A program made the position numbers and the translations under genes. Under the pieces are notes generated by a model. That model did no database searches and was not told the DNA's origin. It was given only the letters and a program-made list of their open reading frames with translations. From Xanthostigma xanthostigma (lineage: Eukaryota; Arthropoda; Insecta; Raphidioptera; Raphidiidae), in the NCBI GenBank assembly GCA_963575645.1, contig OY754468.1:23770465-23834464 (forward strand): DNA of 64,000 nucleotides, written 5' to 3'. Shown piece after piece: positions 11,201 through 23,500 of the stretch (position 1 is its first letter; the number at the start of each line of letters is the position of its first letter).

Positions 11201-13371
11201 GAAGCGGGCGGGTACCAGACTTTTAATATTATAGAGATTTCGTTACGATTACTAGAATTTTACAATGAAAAATAAGTGATTAAAACGTAAAAATTTACAG
11301 AAGACATTCAAAATGAAATTTCACTCATATCAGTTGTAGTTATTCCAAAATTCAGTTATAAAACAGATAAAAACTATTTAAACTCAAACACGCATTAGAT
11401 CCAAAAATTTTATGAAACCCTTAGCTATCAAAATGCTTTTAGTACAAAATGTACTCGTTCAAACATCACAAATATGACATCTATTTTGATTCACAGATTT
11501 TTTGATATAACGAAATAGCGGAGTGAGTATACCAAGTGTACATTTTTTTTAAATTTTCATTTAACAAAAAAAAAAAAACAAGTATATCGGCTGCTATGGC
11601 CATTATCACTACAAAAATAATAACAGTTGATTGCTGTGGTTATCATCACAATACTAAAAAATTATAAATTTATTAATAATAATGGCGCGTACACATGCGT
11701 TTTTTTTTCTTCACCTCCAAATTAGAACACTTTAAATATACCTACTATTCCATTTATAATTATTTTTACTTATGCAATATTTGTTATCAATATCTACAAA
11801 AAATAATTAAAACAGCAATACTGTGTAAAGTTAAAGGTACTCAACCCGCGGTACTTTTTATTTGACTATCGCGAGAATTAATACTCAACTCTAAAAAAAA
11901 GGGAATCGGCTATTATGACGTTAAAATTCATTTTGCAAACTTACGTAGTTTTGCGAAAGAAATCGTAAAATTCGTTTTACGAATACAGTATTATTACGGA
12001 AAAGTCTCAGCTTTGAGTCTCCAACATTTAGTTTATCCGATGAAGTTTCTGTGCGTCGCTACACCACTTCCCAGCAAACCGAACAAAAGTTGTAAAAAAA
12101 AATATTGACATGATGGTCTATTTTTTTTGCAATTATCGTTAGTCTTAGCTTTCAGTTGGGTAATAGATAATAACCTTGTTTTCATTATGCATTGCAGCCT
12201 AAGAGATACTATCGATCATAGTTTAACTAATCGATGCTGTTACTTCAAGTCTGTCGATTGGGCGTTCTTCTTAATCGACTTCGATGTTAAAAAATTGGAG
12301 TTTGACTGGACTCAATTCCAATCCGATAAAAAGTACCTAGCTAATATATTACTACAGTTATCTCGAACCTCCTCTAGTTTATTAATGAAAACAGAGAAGG
12401 TAACAGGGGATCGGGTTAGAAGTCACAAAATTAAACGATCTGTTATACCAGATGTAAGTTGTTCTGAGTTACTCGCTTATCGATGCATAATATCCAAAAT
12501 TGGAGCACACAATCGTTTGAATGACATTTTACAATATGGTGCAAGTTGATCATTTATATTTGTAAATAATCTAAATTTATCACATGTAAAACTATGTACA
12601 CTTATTTCTGTCTTTGTGTAAGAATAATCCTTCAATTAGTATTTATAAATAATGCTGGGTATACCTAATAGCGTATATTTACAAATCGCCTGTCGAATTC
12701 TCCCGACATTTCAATTAGCCAAAGAACCAAATAGCATGTAGGTAATTTGAACTTACCTGATATTTAGGTGCATTATTAAGTAAAGGATAATTTCCTTGCT
12801 CGTCGTTGTTGTGGAGCAGGTGGTTATCCACTAAGTTCCAGCCCCAGCTTTGGTCGTCCGAACCTAGCAAAGCGATATATCCAGGACATTGTAACGGTGC
12901 GTCTTTGGTCGCAATACCGACCACTGCCACGGTCCCTAAAGGTCCTTCCCATATCACTTCCCAGGCATGCCTGCCGTGCCGAAACCCGATTTTACCGCGA
13001 GAACAGTCTGTGCTTTGTGCTATTGGATTTCTGTGTAACGTAAACCCGTTTGGTTTAATGTAAATATTTCTAGAACAGTCATTTGGATTCCAAGCATGGT
13101 AAAAAGCACGTAATTTAGCTTTATAAGTCGGCACTGACGACAGGAGATCCGATTTAAGGGCTTCTTCGGCGAGTTTTGCGATGCAATGCATTCGCCACAC
13201 GTCATTATTTTCATCGTTTAAGTATTCGTACCACCTTTTACACACTAAAGAACAGTTTCTTAAATCATGAAGATCTAAATAGGAAAACATCACATCCAAC
13301 ACATTATCAGGTAGTCGAGACCAAAGATTTATTTCAGTATTTATTGGTCTCGCTGTCGTTTCGTCGACCAT
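8109..13371 (-). CDS. Fsn: F-box/SPRY domain protein Fsn (FBXO45/FSN-1 orthologue), three coding exons
   Basis: Model: join of 13371-12757, 10465-10375 and 8203-8109, 266 codons plus stop. Residues about 19-60 form an F-box (starting [13 protein letters not shown]), and residues about 90-262 form a SPRY domain ([33 protein letters not shown]). The protein ends VYLGPPLDG, as in the fly protein. All junctions obey GT-AG and keep the frame. In this family the F-box binds Skp1 and the SPRY domain selects substrates for a Highwire/PHR-type ubiquitin ligase acting at synapses. The start ATG at 13371 has A at -3 and G at +4. The N-terminus is slightly longer than the fly protein as I remember it. 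Introns are 2291 and 2171 bp, and intron 2 carries a Harbinger remnant. The gene is head to head with Dp. Identification is very secure; only the exact start and UTRs are uncertain. Confidence 0.96.
8743..9337 (-). mobile_element. PIF/Harbinger internal-deletion element
   Basis: Inverted ends AGGCCAGGCGCACATTGAGA and its complement bound 595 bp. TTA sits on both sides (8740-8742, 9338-9340), the 3-bp duplication expected for PIF/Harbinger. It encodes only an N-terminal transposase-like ORF. Confidence 0.8.
8912..9217 (-). pseudogene. N-terminal fragment of a HARBI1/ALP1-like transposase
   Basis: This 101-residue ORF begins with an acidic segment ([19 protein letters not shown]), then a basic stretch ([17 protein letters not shown]), then [20 protein letters not shown]. 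The last part matches the conserved YFRM...F region near the start of HARBI1-type transposases. Coding similarity stops there: the catalytic DDE nuclease half is missing and the element end follows. It is not expected to be an active transposase. Confidence 0.6.
10375..10465 (-). CDS. Fsn: Fsn coding exon 2 (SPRY middle)
   Basis: This 91-nt exon is too short to stand out as an ORF. It encodes residues 206-235, from [20 protein letters not shown] to FLGVAFR, plus the first base of a glycine codon. It is preceded by a TTTGCAG acceptor and followed by a GTAATT donor on the minus strand. The family usually has VGERI where this gene has MGERI, a conservative change at the exon edge. Confidence 0.95.
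10966..11222 (+). repeat. Lepidoptera-type interspersed repeat tail
   Basis: Phrases such as GGCTAATTTCCGAAACG, CACTGGCAGATAGTATAG, GGAGTAACTTAGGCTAC and a GCGAAGCGGGCGGGTACCAG end are those of a repeat I know from moth genomes. It is truncated. Confidence 0.55.
12187..12549 (+). CDS. Unrecognised 120-aa ORF inside Fsn intron 1, opposite strand
   Basis: The frame is open from after a TGA at 12106-12108 to a TGA stop at 12547-12549. The first ATG is at 12187. A T-rich tract followed by AG (12141-12142) could instead make this the acceptor side of a terminal exon starting near 12143. Codons are more balanced and GC content is higher than in the flanks. The protein is basic in the middle ([18 protein letters not shown]) with hydrophobic and aromatic residues early on, such as [13 protein letters not shown] do not recognise a family, and no transposase or reverse transcriptase motif is visible. 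It could be a nested gene, a terminal exon of a plus-strand gene, a retrocopy remnant or chance. Confidence 0.3.
   Translation: MHCSLRDTIDHSLTNRCCYFKSVDWAFFLIDFDVKKLEFDWTQFQSDKKYLANILLQLSRTSSSLLMKTEKVTGDRVRSHKIKRSVIPDVSCSELLAYRCIISKIGAHNRLNDILQYGAS
12757..13371 (-). CDS. Fsn: Fsn coding exon 1 (F-box and first part of SPRY)
   Basis: The exon encodes residues 1-205, from [17 protein letters not shown] to NNAPKYQ. Translation stays open for 13 more codons into the intron, but homology stops exactly at the GTAAGT donor (minus strand, 12756-12751). The donor falls between codons (phase 0). The SPRY residues are almost unchanged from fly Fsn as I recall it, indicating strong constraint. Confidence 0.96.
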
Positions 13372-14521
13372 CTTGACACTAAAAAGTGGCCAGGAGCGCC
13401 ACCCTAAGGATATTTATATTACTTATTTATATGTCGTTCTATACTCCTTACATGAGTTATAACTCAATTTTGACAGATACGTTCAAAACGAAAATAATAA
13501 ATGTTTTTTTTTACTAATTTGCTGGGTTATGTCGTGTTTCTTAACTTTTAACGTAATTCGCATGACTAAAAGTGTTTTGTTTTTTTTTTTAAATGAGAAG
13601 ACAAGGCAACAATAAATATAAGTTAAAAATCACAAAATATATATTCATATTATATGGTACAAAGAATCGATTCGTCTTATAATAATTTTGACAGCAAATC
13701 AAGAGTCATTCAAGTAACAATATTTAAATATCTCTGCCGATAATAGAAGGCAAAACACATGGTGATGAGCCGGCGCCCAGTGAGGAAATGCGGTGCGAGC
13801 GGGAACTTTAATACTGTTTTCAATGTTACCAACGCGTGTATAATTATTTTAAATGTTCTTGTATTTGATAAATTTCTATTACTTTTTGAATTTATAATTT
13901 CTTTTAAATTAGCTTTACATAAAATAACAAAATTCAGATTCAATTTTGAAAACATCAGAAATGTCTCGCATTTATATGTCAAATACCACACCGTGTTGAA
14001 AAAGTACTTTTAATTTAAATATAAAAGGTCTTATATTATTTCTGATGTAATTAACTAATGAAAGTAACAATAATATTACAATTTTATTTAATTTAAATTC
14101 GTGTCAATATTAAGTGTTTTCATTGTTGTTTGATTGGCAACAATGATCCCACGTGAGTAGTGTCGCCCAATCAGCTGTGATGCTTTGTGCCCGCCGCCAA
14201 GCTCGGTTTCAGGTGTTGGTTTGCACGAAATCGCTCTATTTTCAAATACGGTATACGTGTCATATCTAAACCTAAATATTTTAAATTACTACTAAATGAA
14301 AGAACGATTATTAATTCTTATGCACATGTTTTCAGTTGTGAATTGATTTGACCGGGTCATCACTTTTTAATTAAATGAATTATGTCTAGTTGGAGTCGCC
14401 ATTTTGGGGCAACTAGGAAATCGACGGCAGAATTGAATGCATGATTGAATAAAATAAGTGTGTTTTTGTGCGTTATTAATTATTGTGATTATTATAACAT
14501 TTAATTAAGAATATAAGAACA
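13372..14521. promoter_or_regulatory. Shared Fsn/Dp divergent promoter region
   Basis: The 1150 bp between the two start codons holds 5' UTRs and, probably, a bidirectional promoter. Around 14130-14240 the GC content rises, and ATTGG (14133-14137), a CACGTG box (14150-14155), CCAAT (14167-14171) and a CAGCTG box (14172-14177) lie within 45 bp. A GCCATTTTG motif resembling a YY1/Pho site occurs near 14398. Oppositely oriented CCAAT boxes are common in NF-Y-driven divergent promoters. The Fsn-proximal half (13400-14100) is AT-rich without clear motifs. Transcription starts cannot be read from sequence. Confidence 0.55.
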
Positions 14522-14570
14522 ATGACACAACAAAATAGCACCGTGAATTTGTTAATTCATGACGCCTATG
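14522..14570 (+). CDS. Dp: Dp coding exon 1
   Basis: ATG at 14522 has A at -3 and encodes [16 protein letters not shown] plus one base of glycine. The donor GTAAGT is at 14571. Intron 1 is only 260 bp. A further upstream start was not found. Confidence 0.85.
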
Positions 14571-17500
14571 GTAAGTCTATAGCATAAAGTTTACTCGATA
14601 TGGGGCCTGTACTTGTACAAATATTTTAAAAGTAATTTCCGTGTTTTCTGGAACCTTTAAACTAGGTTTTTTGCATTCTGGTGGTTACCTTCATACTTTT
14701 TTAAAATTAATTCTAAAATTTGTTTTACACGTGTGGTTGGTTTCCATTTTATTCGCATGTAACTTGAATGCTTCAGTCTAGAGTTGGTTTTCAGTTTACT
14801 TTAGTTTTTAATACTTTATATACGTTACAGGTCAGCCACAAATGATAAAGGTTGTTCAAGGAACTCCCTCAAAATCATTTAGTCATTTGGTGAAGACAAG
14901 CATCAGTGGACAACCCACAAAAACTGTCTACAAGACTGTGACCACCCAGGACAATACTCAGGTAGAACTTCTACAAAAAATTATTATGCCTTATGATATT
15001 ATTTAATTTTGATTTTTTTAATAGTGCTAAGCAGACAATAGTTAAATATGTTTTTTCTGTTGCAAAAATCTGTCCTGCTTGTGATGGCCTTTGGTCTCGC
15101 CCACATTGACAATGTGTCGTTAATTGCATTTGTTGTTATTTTTTTTCCTTGTATAACTGCCCAGATAAGTATTACTTATCATGTAAATAATTTTTGGGAT
15201 AGATGTGCTTATTAATCCTTCGTCCACCAGTTTTTTTTTCAATTGACTAAAAGAAAATATTGATAGGTAGGTACATAGATAATGCCCGGGTAAAATTAAA
15301 AATGTTCAAATATACAAAAACCTCATATTGTAGAAATATTTGCTATACCTACTTACGTTTATAAAAATTTTAATTTTGACATCATCATATTATTTATGTT
15401 TCACAAGCAAAACAATGACGTAAAATAAACAATTCAAACGCCCCCTCCCCAAATAGTTTGCATAATTACAAAAACAATTAAAAGAAATATAGGTTTTATT
15501 TTTGTGTACATTAAACCAATAGTAGGTATTTCATATCTCTTTTATTAGTCTCTTTCTGTTTGTCTACTTGTTTTTATTAAAGACTCGGTTTTCTATTGCT
15601 GTATTTTAAAATTAAAAATTATATCACGCTCCAGTGAACATGATTAGCTATTCAAAAAACAGTGTAGCAAGAATTGTGTGATAAAAAAATACAGATTAGA
15701 AAACTATTGATTGCCAATCAATCAGTTTATTTGAAGTAGGTGAAGTGGTTTAATACATGCGTATAGAGGTACATGTTCTTACTTCTGCATTAAAAGTTTG
15801 TAGCATGTCTGTGTGTCTGCTGTATAATGAAGGGTCAATAATAAGGGGGCATCCGTATCAGGAGCGATTTGTTTATGCAAAAAATAGTTTTATTCACATA
15901 TCTATATATGCATATTTTACTGCAATATTTTCGAATGCGTGCTGGCATTAATTTGGTCGCATGACTTCTGTAGGGCAAACTTATCCATCAGACACAGTGA
16001 TCATCGTACATACCTATAAGAGTCTACGAGACTACAGACATCTCAAAAATGTCTATCCGAATCGAATGTAATAAAAAAGAGGAAAAAATTAATTCTAAAA
16101 CTTCTACAATCTACAAAATTATTTACACATTTATACATTTTTGATCAGTAAAATAACACGTTGATATTGCATATACAATATCTCGGACAGTTTAATACTA
16201 GTTAATTAATTTAATATAGGTAACAAATATATACAGAGTGACCGGTAATTGCTTGTATTCTTCTCGGGAGAAGAAACTATGACTAATTTGGAATGAGAGA
16301 ACCTCTATCACTTGGGGGTCAGAAATGCGTCATTTTCGGAAAACTCTACTTCGGATTTCTTTTTACAAAAATCCGAATTTTGGGAGTTGGAAATTTCAAA
16401 AAAATATTTTCACTTTTTGGCCTGAATTTTTCCATGATCTGGCCAACCTTCCAAAAGCTAAAAACCACGAAATTTATTGTTAGATTTTATTTTGTGTATT
16501 AAAACTTACAATAAATAAAATAAAAATTCTTCACAAAAGTGTCATTATCATAAAAAAATAACGCATTTCCGACCCCCAAGTGATAAGGCTAAATCATTCC
16601 AAATTAGTCATAGTTTCTTCTCCCGAGAGGGATACCAGCAATTCGGTCATCCTATATATACAGTGTGTGGAAAGACAAATAAAAGGCATCTGATTTTGTT
16701 TATATCTGGGGCAGGAGTAACGAGAGACAAGAATAGCTGTCCTCATGCCTCTTGTGCCAAAAAACCTTTATTTCATGCCGCCACTTCGCGCACGTGTGTC
16801 ATAGGTTCACCAACCCTGATTTTAGGGCCTGCGAAGATGCAGAACGACCCAGGAGTTCGTAATCTTATTCTTTCAAACAAAGTTGTCGACTCGATTTCGT
16901 AAAATTTTAAATCATTATTTTAACGGCGAATATGCAGGAAAATTGTTGTTCACGGGAGCAAAGCCCCGGGCTGAGGCTAGTTAATTATACCTAAATATCG
17001 CCATTGATAGACATGCACTTTTCAATTATTCTGATTCATACCGTTCCGCATTATTTCAAGGAAAACATATTTCAAATAAAACAACCACATTTATTTTTTT
17101 AATCGCAGCTTGCCAGTATTTCTAAAAATATGATTGATAAGACTGACAAATGTTTACTATTATATCTGAACAGTTTTTATCTGTTTATCATATTTCAGTA
17201 TTTGACAAGTGTTCTGTTGCAAGTCGACTTCGTCGGCATTCGAAAAAATAGTATATTACACCACAAGGGCCGAAAGTGTGATATTCTTGTCCTGTGCGCC
17301 ATGACGCCTAAGGCTTCGCCTCCCTCAGGCATCATGGCGCAAAGTTTCAGCCACTGTGGTGAAAACACAGATAAATTCCAAGCAAGAAGCTTTTAGGTTA
17401 TAAGTAAAAACACGATTGACAGTTGTTCGTGACTATGTAATAGGGTTGCTATGGAAACGACGTGATCTAAACAACAGTTGATTGTTTGTTTTTGCATTAC

Positions 17501-20500
17501 TACCGCCTGAACGTATGAACTTTCCGCATTGGCGTGTCTAATCCCCCCAAAGGGTAAATGTTAGACTTTCTGCCTTACATTTGATGCCGAAAGTATGCAC
17601 TTTCGATCGAGGTATGAAGAAAAATATTTTTTGTCCTACTCACAATAAAGAAGGTAGTACTTTAGATGTATATATACTGACCTGAAATCGGTCACTTTAC
17701 AGACAAGTGATGAGATCATGAGAGGCGGTTTTTTTGAAGTAAAGTTTGGTACAATTTGTGTACAGCAAAATTCACTTCAACTATCGGTTGTTATTTTCCT
17801 GCACATGTGTGCGGGAAAGTAAAGGTCGCTGCACACGAGGCTAGAAACGCTGCTAGCCGGTAGGCTGGGTACGAAGCTGGAAATGACGTCACTGCGGGTT
17901 GACCTGCTAGCTCACGAGATAGGTTTTAAAATTAGAACAGGGGCTATTTTCCTTGCTAGGTATGAGTAAGAACCAGTCAGTAAGCAGTATCTTGTCACGT
18001 GGGCACTTGAACAAATGCACACAAACCAACATGACGTCATTCTGCTCAGAGTCAGAAAACATACGTTTGGCTCCGTGTTTATATTCGAACTGTCACTGCG
18101 CGCGCACCAAATCTATCCACAAAACAAGCTAGTCTCGAGCACTTAACAGCAATCAAGAAAACTAGCGCTAGAAAACCCAGAAAATACAGTGTATACCAGC
18201 GTTGCCAATTTTTTTTTTTGCCAAGTCGAGATTTTGGAACTCTTTGAGTGAAAACAGCGGGATTCTTTCGTCGAAAGCGGGACATAGTAAAAAAACGTAT
18301 ATAATCAGAAGTTTTCAAATACCTATTTATCTTTTTATTTAAATTAAAATTACGTTTACGTGACGATAGATAGCAAAAATAGCCATAGAAAATGTATTTG
18401 AATAAAAATATAATATTTTAAATCAGATTTACCCTATCGTTAAATAGTTGAGTCTTATTCGTATTCAGAACAAAAAAAAAAAAAAAAAAAAACAGAAATC
18501 AAAATCAAAAATGTTTTATTCATTAGAAAAATATGGCGTTTCAAACAATAGTCTGTGGAGTGAGTGTTATACAAATTGCAACTTACAATAAGAGAATAAT
18601 TATTTATAAGAATTACTTATTCATGATATTTCTGTGAAGATTTAACTTCTTTTAAAGTTATCTCCGAGTTATCCCCGAAAAGCGGGACTGAGCCTGTCCC
18701 GCACGGAATATTTAATTTTGATTTAAAAATCGGAACGTCCCGCCAAAATCGGGACGTCTGGCAACGCTGGTGTATACCTATCTAGCCAGCAATGATATTT
18801 TAACTCGTGTGAATATTAAAACTCGCAGACGCTCGTTTTAACATAATGTAACCACTCGTCAGTAGCAATACACCGCATTACATTTCAGGCTACTATTACC
18901 AAAGACTACTTTACAAAATCGTTGTGTAATACAATATTGTACGCTGTAAATTGGATAAACATAGTTCATTAAATAATATGCTTCGTCTTTGATTCAATCA
19001 AAACACAAATATACATTATCAGTTTATCAACAAGTATTTTTTTGTAACTTTGTAACATTCGTTATATTGGATATACAGGCCAGTGCAAAAGTCAATTGAC
19101 ACACAAAGTGTCTTCTTGCAGTGTTTATAATATATAAAAACTTTTTAACAAAAAAATTAAACCGCCGAAAAACTGAAAAGCAAAAAATAATAAATCTTTT
19201 TATTTAACTAAGTTCTATCTAAGTAGTTGAACGTATGTGACAGTCTAGTATATCTAAGTAATTTTGAGTCGGCGTCAACAATCCTTCGCCGAAAATCTCT
19301 GAGCGTTCACGAAGTTTATGTCAGCGACAGAGCAACCCGAACGGGCACACACTTAGGGCACACGTCTTTGCGAGTGGTCGTGTGGAGAGCGCATGTTTGG
19401 AATGTTAATGTTTATCGCTGGAGATTTCACGTATCATTGTTAATTTGATTTGTTTATTTCTTTTAGTGATCTTTGTTCATTGATTGTTTGACGCCGACTC
19501 AAAATTACTTAGATATACTAGACTGTCACATACGTTCAACTACTTAGATAGAACTTAGTTAAATAAAAAGATTTATTATTTTTTGCTTTTCAGTTTTTCG
19601 GCGGTTTAATTTTTTTGTTAAAAAGTTTTTATTTTATAATTTTTTGTGGCTATATAATTTATAATTGTAATACACAACTCAGCATGAAAATCTGTGAGTG
19701 AACAATAAATCACCCCTATTTTCCCATCCTTAGGGTAAGATTTTTTTTCCAAATTTATATGAGACCAGCCTCGAGGTATACCCTATCCAATAAAAAAATA
19801 ATTATCAAAATCGGACTACTCTGTAAAAAGTTATGCGTAGTCATACATTACAATCTGTGAGTGAACAATCAATAATCCCGTTTTCCTACACTTAGGGTTG
19901 AATTTTTTTTTCCAAATTTATATGGGACTAACTTCGGGGTATACCTTTTCCAATTAAAAAAAGAATTATCAAAATTGGACTACTCGGTAAAAAGTTATGT
20001 GTGGTCATACATTACAATCAGTGAGTGAACAATCAATTATCCCCTGTTTTCCTACCCTTAGGGTTGGAATTTTTTTATCAAATTTATATGGGACCAACTT
20101 CGGGGTATACCCTTTCAAACAAAAAAAAAATTATCAAAATCGGACTGCTCTGTAAAAAGTTATGCGTGGTCATACATAAAAAAAAAAAAAAAAAAAAAAT
20201 ATATACGCGTCGACTTGAGAACCTCCTCCGTTTTTGTTTTTCGTCGGTTAAAAACAGAGCCCCATGTGCCATCACAAATTATAAATTGTTTAAAGCTACG
20301 TTTATACTAGAGATTTATTTCCCTACAATTTTCTCTCTGTAATAAGTATATTTAAGTGTAAACCTTGCTGACATAAGCTATTGGAGATTTATCACAAAGC
20401 TGAGATATATTACTTGACATAAAATGTAGTAAATGTAAACGCTGCTGAAACAAAAATCAAGTAGTCTCGGACATAATTATCAAAAGTTGTACAGCCGTCT

Positions 20501-23500
20501 ACTTTTTCTAGGATCTCTCGAGATATTTTGTGATTGTATGTATGCTAATACGTGAACGAAATGTCGGAAAAAAAAAGAGTGGACTCGTACAGAAGTTGAA
20601 TCAATGGCCCAACTAGATTTACTAATTCGTCGAGATCCGTTGAAGACATTCTTGCAAAATTTTGTAATTGTATTGGGTCTCCAATTTTCAATTCATTGCA
20701 TAACTGTGAGTAAGCTCCTAGGACACTTCTTCTCAACAACCAATTTCGCACTCAAAGTTTCCTTTTCTTTCTTTTTTTCATGCAATAATAATATTATTAT
20801 TGCAGCCGCCTGGCGTTTAGTGCAAGGCATGATGATCAAAACTGTCGACATGTGGAGAGTAAAGTGTCGACATATTTCTCTACCTTTGGCCTAAACACAA
20901 TGCTACACTTATATCGACATTTTTTCTCAACCAGACTGTCAAGCAATTTATTCATTCCCATTTATGTCATAGTATAAACACATCATGAAATAAATCTCTA
21001 GTATAAACGTAGCTTAAAGCTTGCATAAACTGACAGACAGCTATATTGTAAAATGCATTTTTTTTTAAATTTAACTTGAAGAGCGATCTTTTTCTATGTA
21101 GATCAATCATTTGTTTTTGCGTAAGTACATCTAATGTGCCCGACATGACAGAGTTTCGCACGGCGATAGTAGACTGCTAAAGCTGTAATTATATTATCTC
21201 ACAATGCTTACGTACTAAGGTCATTGCCAAATCAGTTTTTTAACAATGCTTCCTGCAATCCAGCGTAAGAGGAAAATATAACTATTATAGCGGTCCGTCG
21301 CGATTTCACTCGGGTGCGATAGATATAATTCTGCAAAATGTATTTCGTTTGCGGCCCGGCGTCTGAACTAATGGCTTTGAGCAAATTCTACAAGATTTGC
21401 TTCTGAACTAATAGCTGTGAGTAAAGTCTATGACAGGGCTACCCAACCTATTAGTAGGTGCGATCTACTTTTATTTTTAAATAGTGTCATCGCGATCTAC
21501 CAATATGCGGGAAAAAAATAAAAATCGCTTTTATAACGTTGCAAATGTAGAAAGTTTATTAAACATTTAAGTGGGAACAAAAATTTTACAATATCGAGTA
21601 TAGTCATATAAAAAAATAAAGAAACAAAATTAGGGATATAGTGAAGTAATTTTAATGAGATCGCTGACACTGTCCAATTTGAATAAAAATTTCACTATAC
21701 TTCGATTTAGTTTGAAAATTGAATTTTTGGATGTTAAAATAGATAAAGTATAAAGATCTACTTAAAATTACGCCGCGATCGACCGGTAGATCGCGATCGA
21801 CTGGTTGGGCACCCCTGGTCTATGAGATGTCGCTACATGTTACTAAAACAGTTCATTTTCACAAAATATCGTAATTTTGTACAAAATATTTGATTAAAAC
21901 TACCCTATAGCGTAAGTTGGACCAAGCAAGACACATTTACAAAATTTCATTCAAATCGGTTCAGTGGTTTTGAAGATTAGCATGAACTAACATCGTGATA
22001 CGAGATTTTTGTAGGTATACCTATATAAAGATTACCTTTGATTTTTGTTTTTTTTTTATTATTTTAATTGCAAAAAAAGTTATAAAAGCTAATTACTGTT
22101 AAAATGATAACCTTGAAACAAAATAATATTGCAATTTCGTATTGCCAAACAATTACTCAACTCGAATCAAACTAAAGAACACCGGGAATTAATATTTTAC
22201 CTGATAGTTCATTAATTTCGTCGCAAGGCTTGCATTTCGAGCATAAAAGGTTCAGACAATTTACGCCTGGATGCGTCTACAAATTACTGTTAACATACCA
22301 ACTTTTTATGAAGTGACATAAAATCGCGAACGTCTACTACGTGAGCGCATCGGGGCGCGTGCATCTATTGAAAAAAATATACATACAAATTACAATAATT
22401 CCAGGTTTACGAATTCTATTAGATTTTTAGTATTCCGTGCAAACGAAACACTTACGGAGTCACTTCGGTGTCAGTCCGTTCGTCCGTCTGTCATAGGAGA
22501 TGTTTTTACTAAACGCACGTCCATTTTTAAGGTTTACATCTAAAGGAAAAAAGGAACCCTTATAGAATCACTTCGTTGGCCGTCTGTTTGTCGAGACTCT
22601 TGTTCTCAGAAACGCGTGAAGTTATCAAGTTGAAATTAATATCAAATACTCAGGTCTGCAATCCCTTGGAGCTGTGAAAAAATCAAACTTCTAAGTTAAC
22701 GCAATCAAAAGATACGGCCGTTTATGTGACACTCGCAAGAGAGTCAAAACCTATAGGGTACTTCCCGTTGACCTAGACCAGGCCTGGGCAAATGGCGGCC
22801 CGCAGCGCAATTTTATCCGGCCCGCGAAGCATTTTAAAAAATTTTAGAAAAATTGTAGCGGAAATAGAATGCGCTCTTTTTTGCTCTCCGAATGCGGAAA
22901 TAGAACGTGAGGATCTTTTTTTCTGCAAATTTTTGGCCCGCCGATCAAAAGATTTGCCCACCCCTGACCTAGAATCATGAAATTTGGGAAAAATCCGAAA
23001 AAAGTGAATTTGTAGTTACGTAGGTACATCAAAAAAACGATTTTTTTTACGATTATAAAATTATTTATAGTTGGTAAATCGACAGCGACTTATGTTGATG
23101 TATGGTATACACTATACACTATACACTATACACTAAGCGGGAAAAATCTTCGAAACTCGATTCCCGTGATGGACGAACTATTTACTTGCTTCAATGTTTA
23201 GCTTGTGTATCCACTGAAATTTTAAAAGATTGGCGCCTTACATAACATTTTAACAATACCTAAAAATCAAGGTGAAATAGTAAATACATTGCAAGGGTTA
23301 GCATCGTTTAAATTTCCGGCTATCAAAGGGCCACGGGAGGGAGAGTAGATAACGAAAATTCGTACTATATCTTAAAAAAATTCCTAAGACAAGCGCTGTG
23401 TAGCCAGTAGATAGCTCTACATTCATATTTGGTGATAGTTCGATGTCTTCTAGTTTCAAAAGGTCAGTTTCACGAGCGGTGATTTCATTGATGTAACTGC

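Larger units (their letters stand above)
10466..12756 (-). other. Fsn intron 1
   Basis: This 2291-bp intron has a GTAAGT donor and a TTTGCAG acceptor on the minus strand. It contains a Lepidoptera-type repeat (10966-11222) and an unexplained plus-strand ORF (12187-12549). The stretch 11240-12120 is AT-rich and otherwise empty. Confidence 0.85.

Noticed and set aside
12715-12756. Extension of the Fsn ORF past residue 205
   Set aside because: The last 13 codons are intronic read-through after a GTAAGT donor; the family sequence continues in exon 2.
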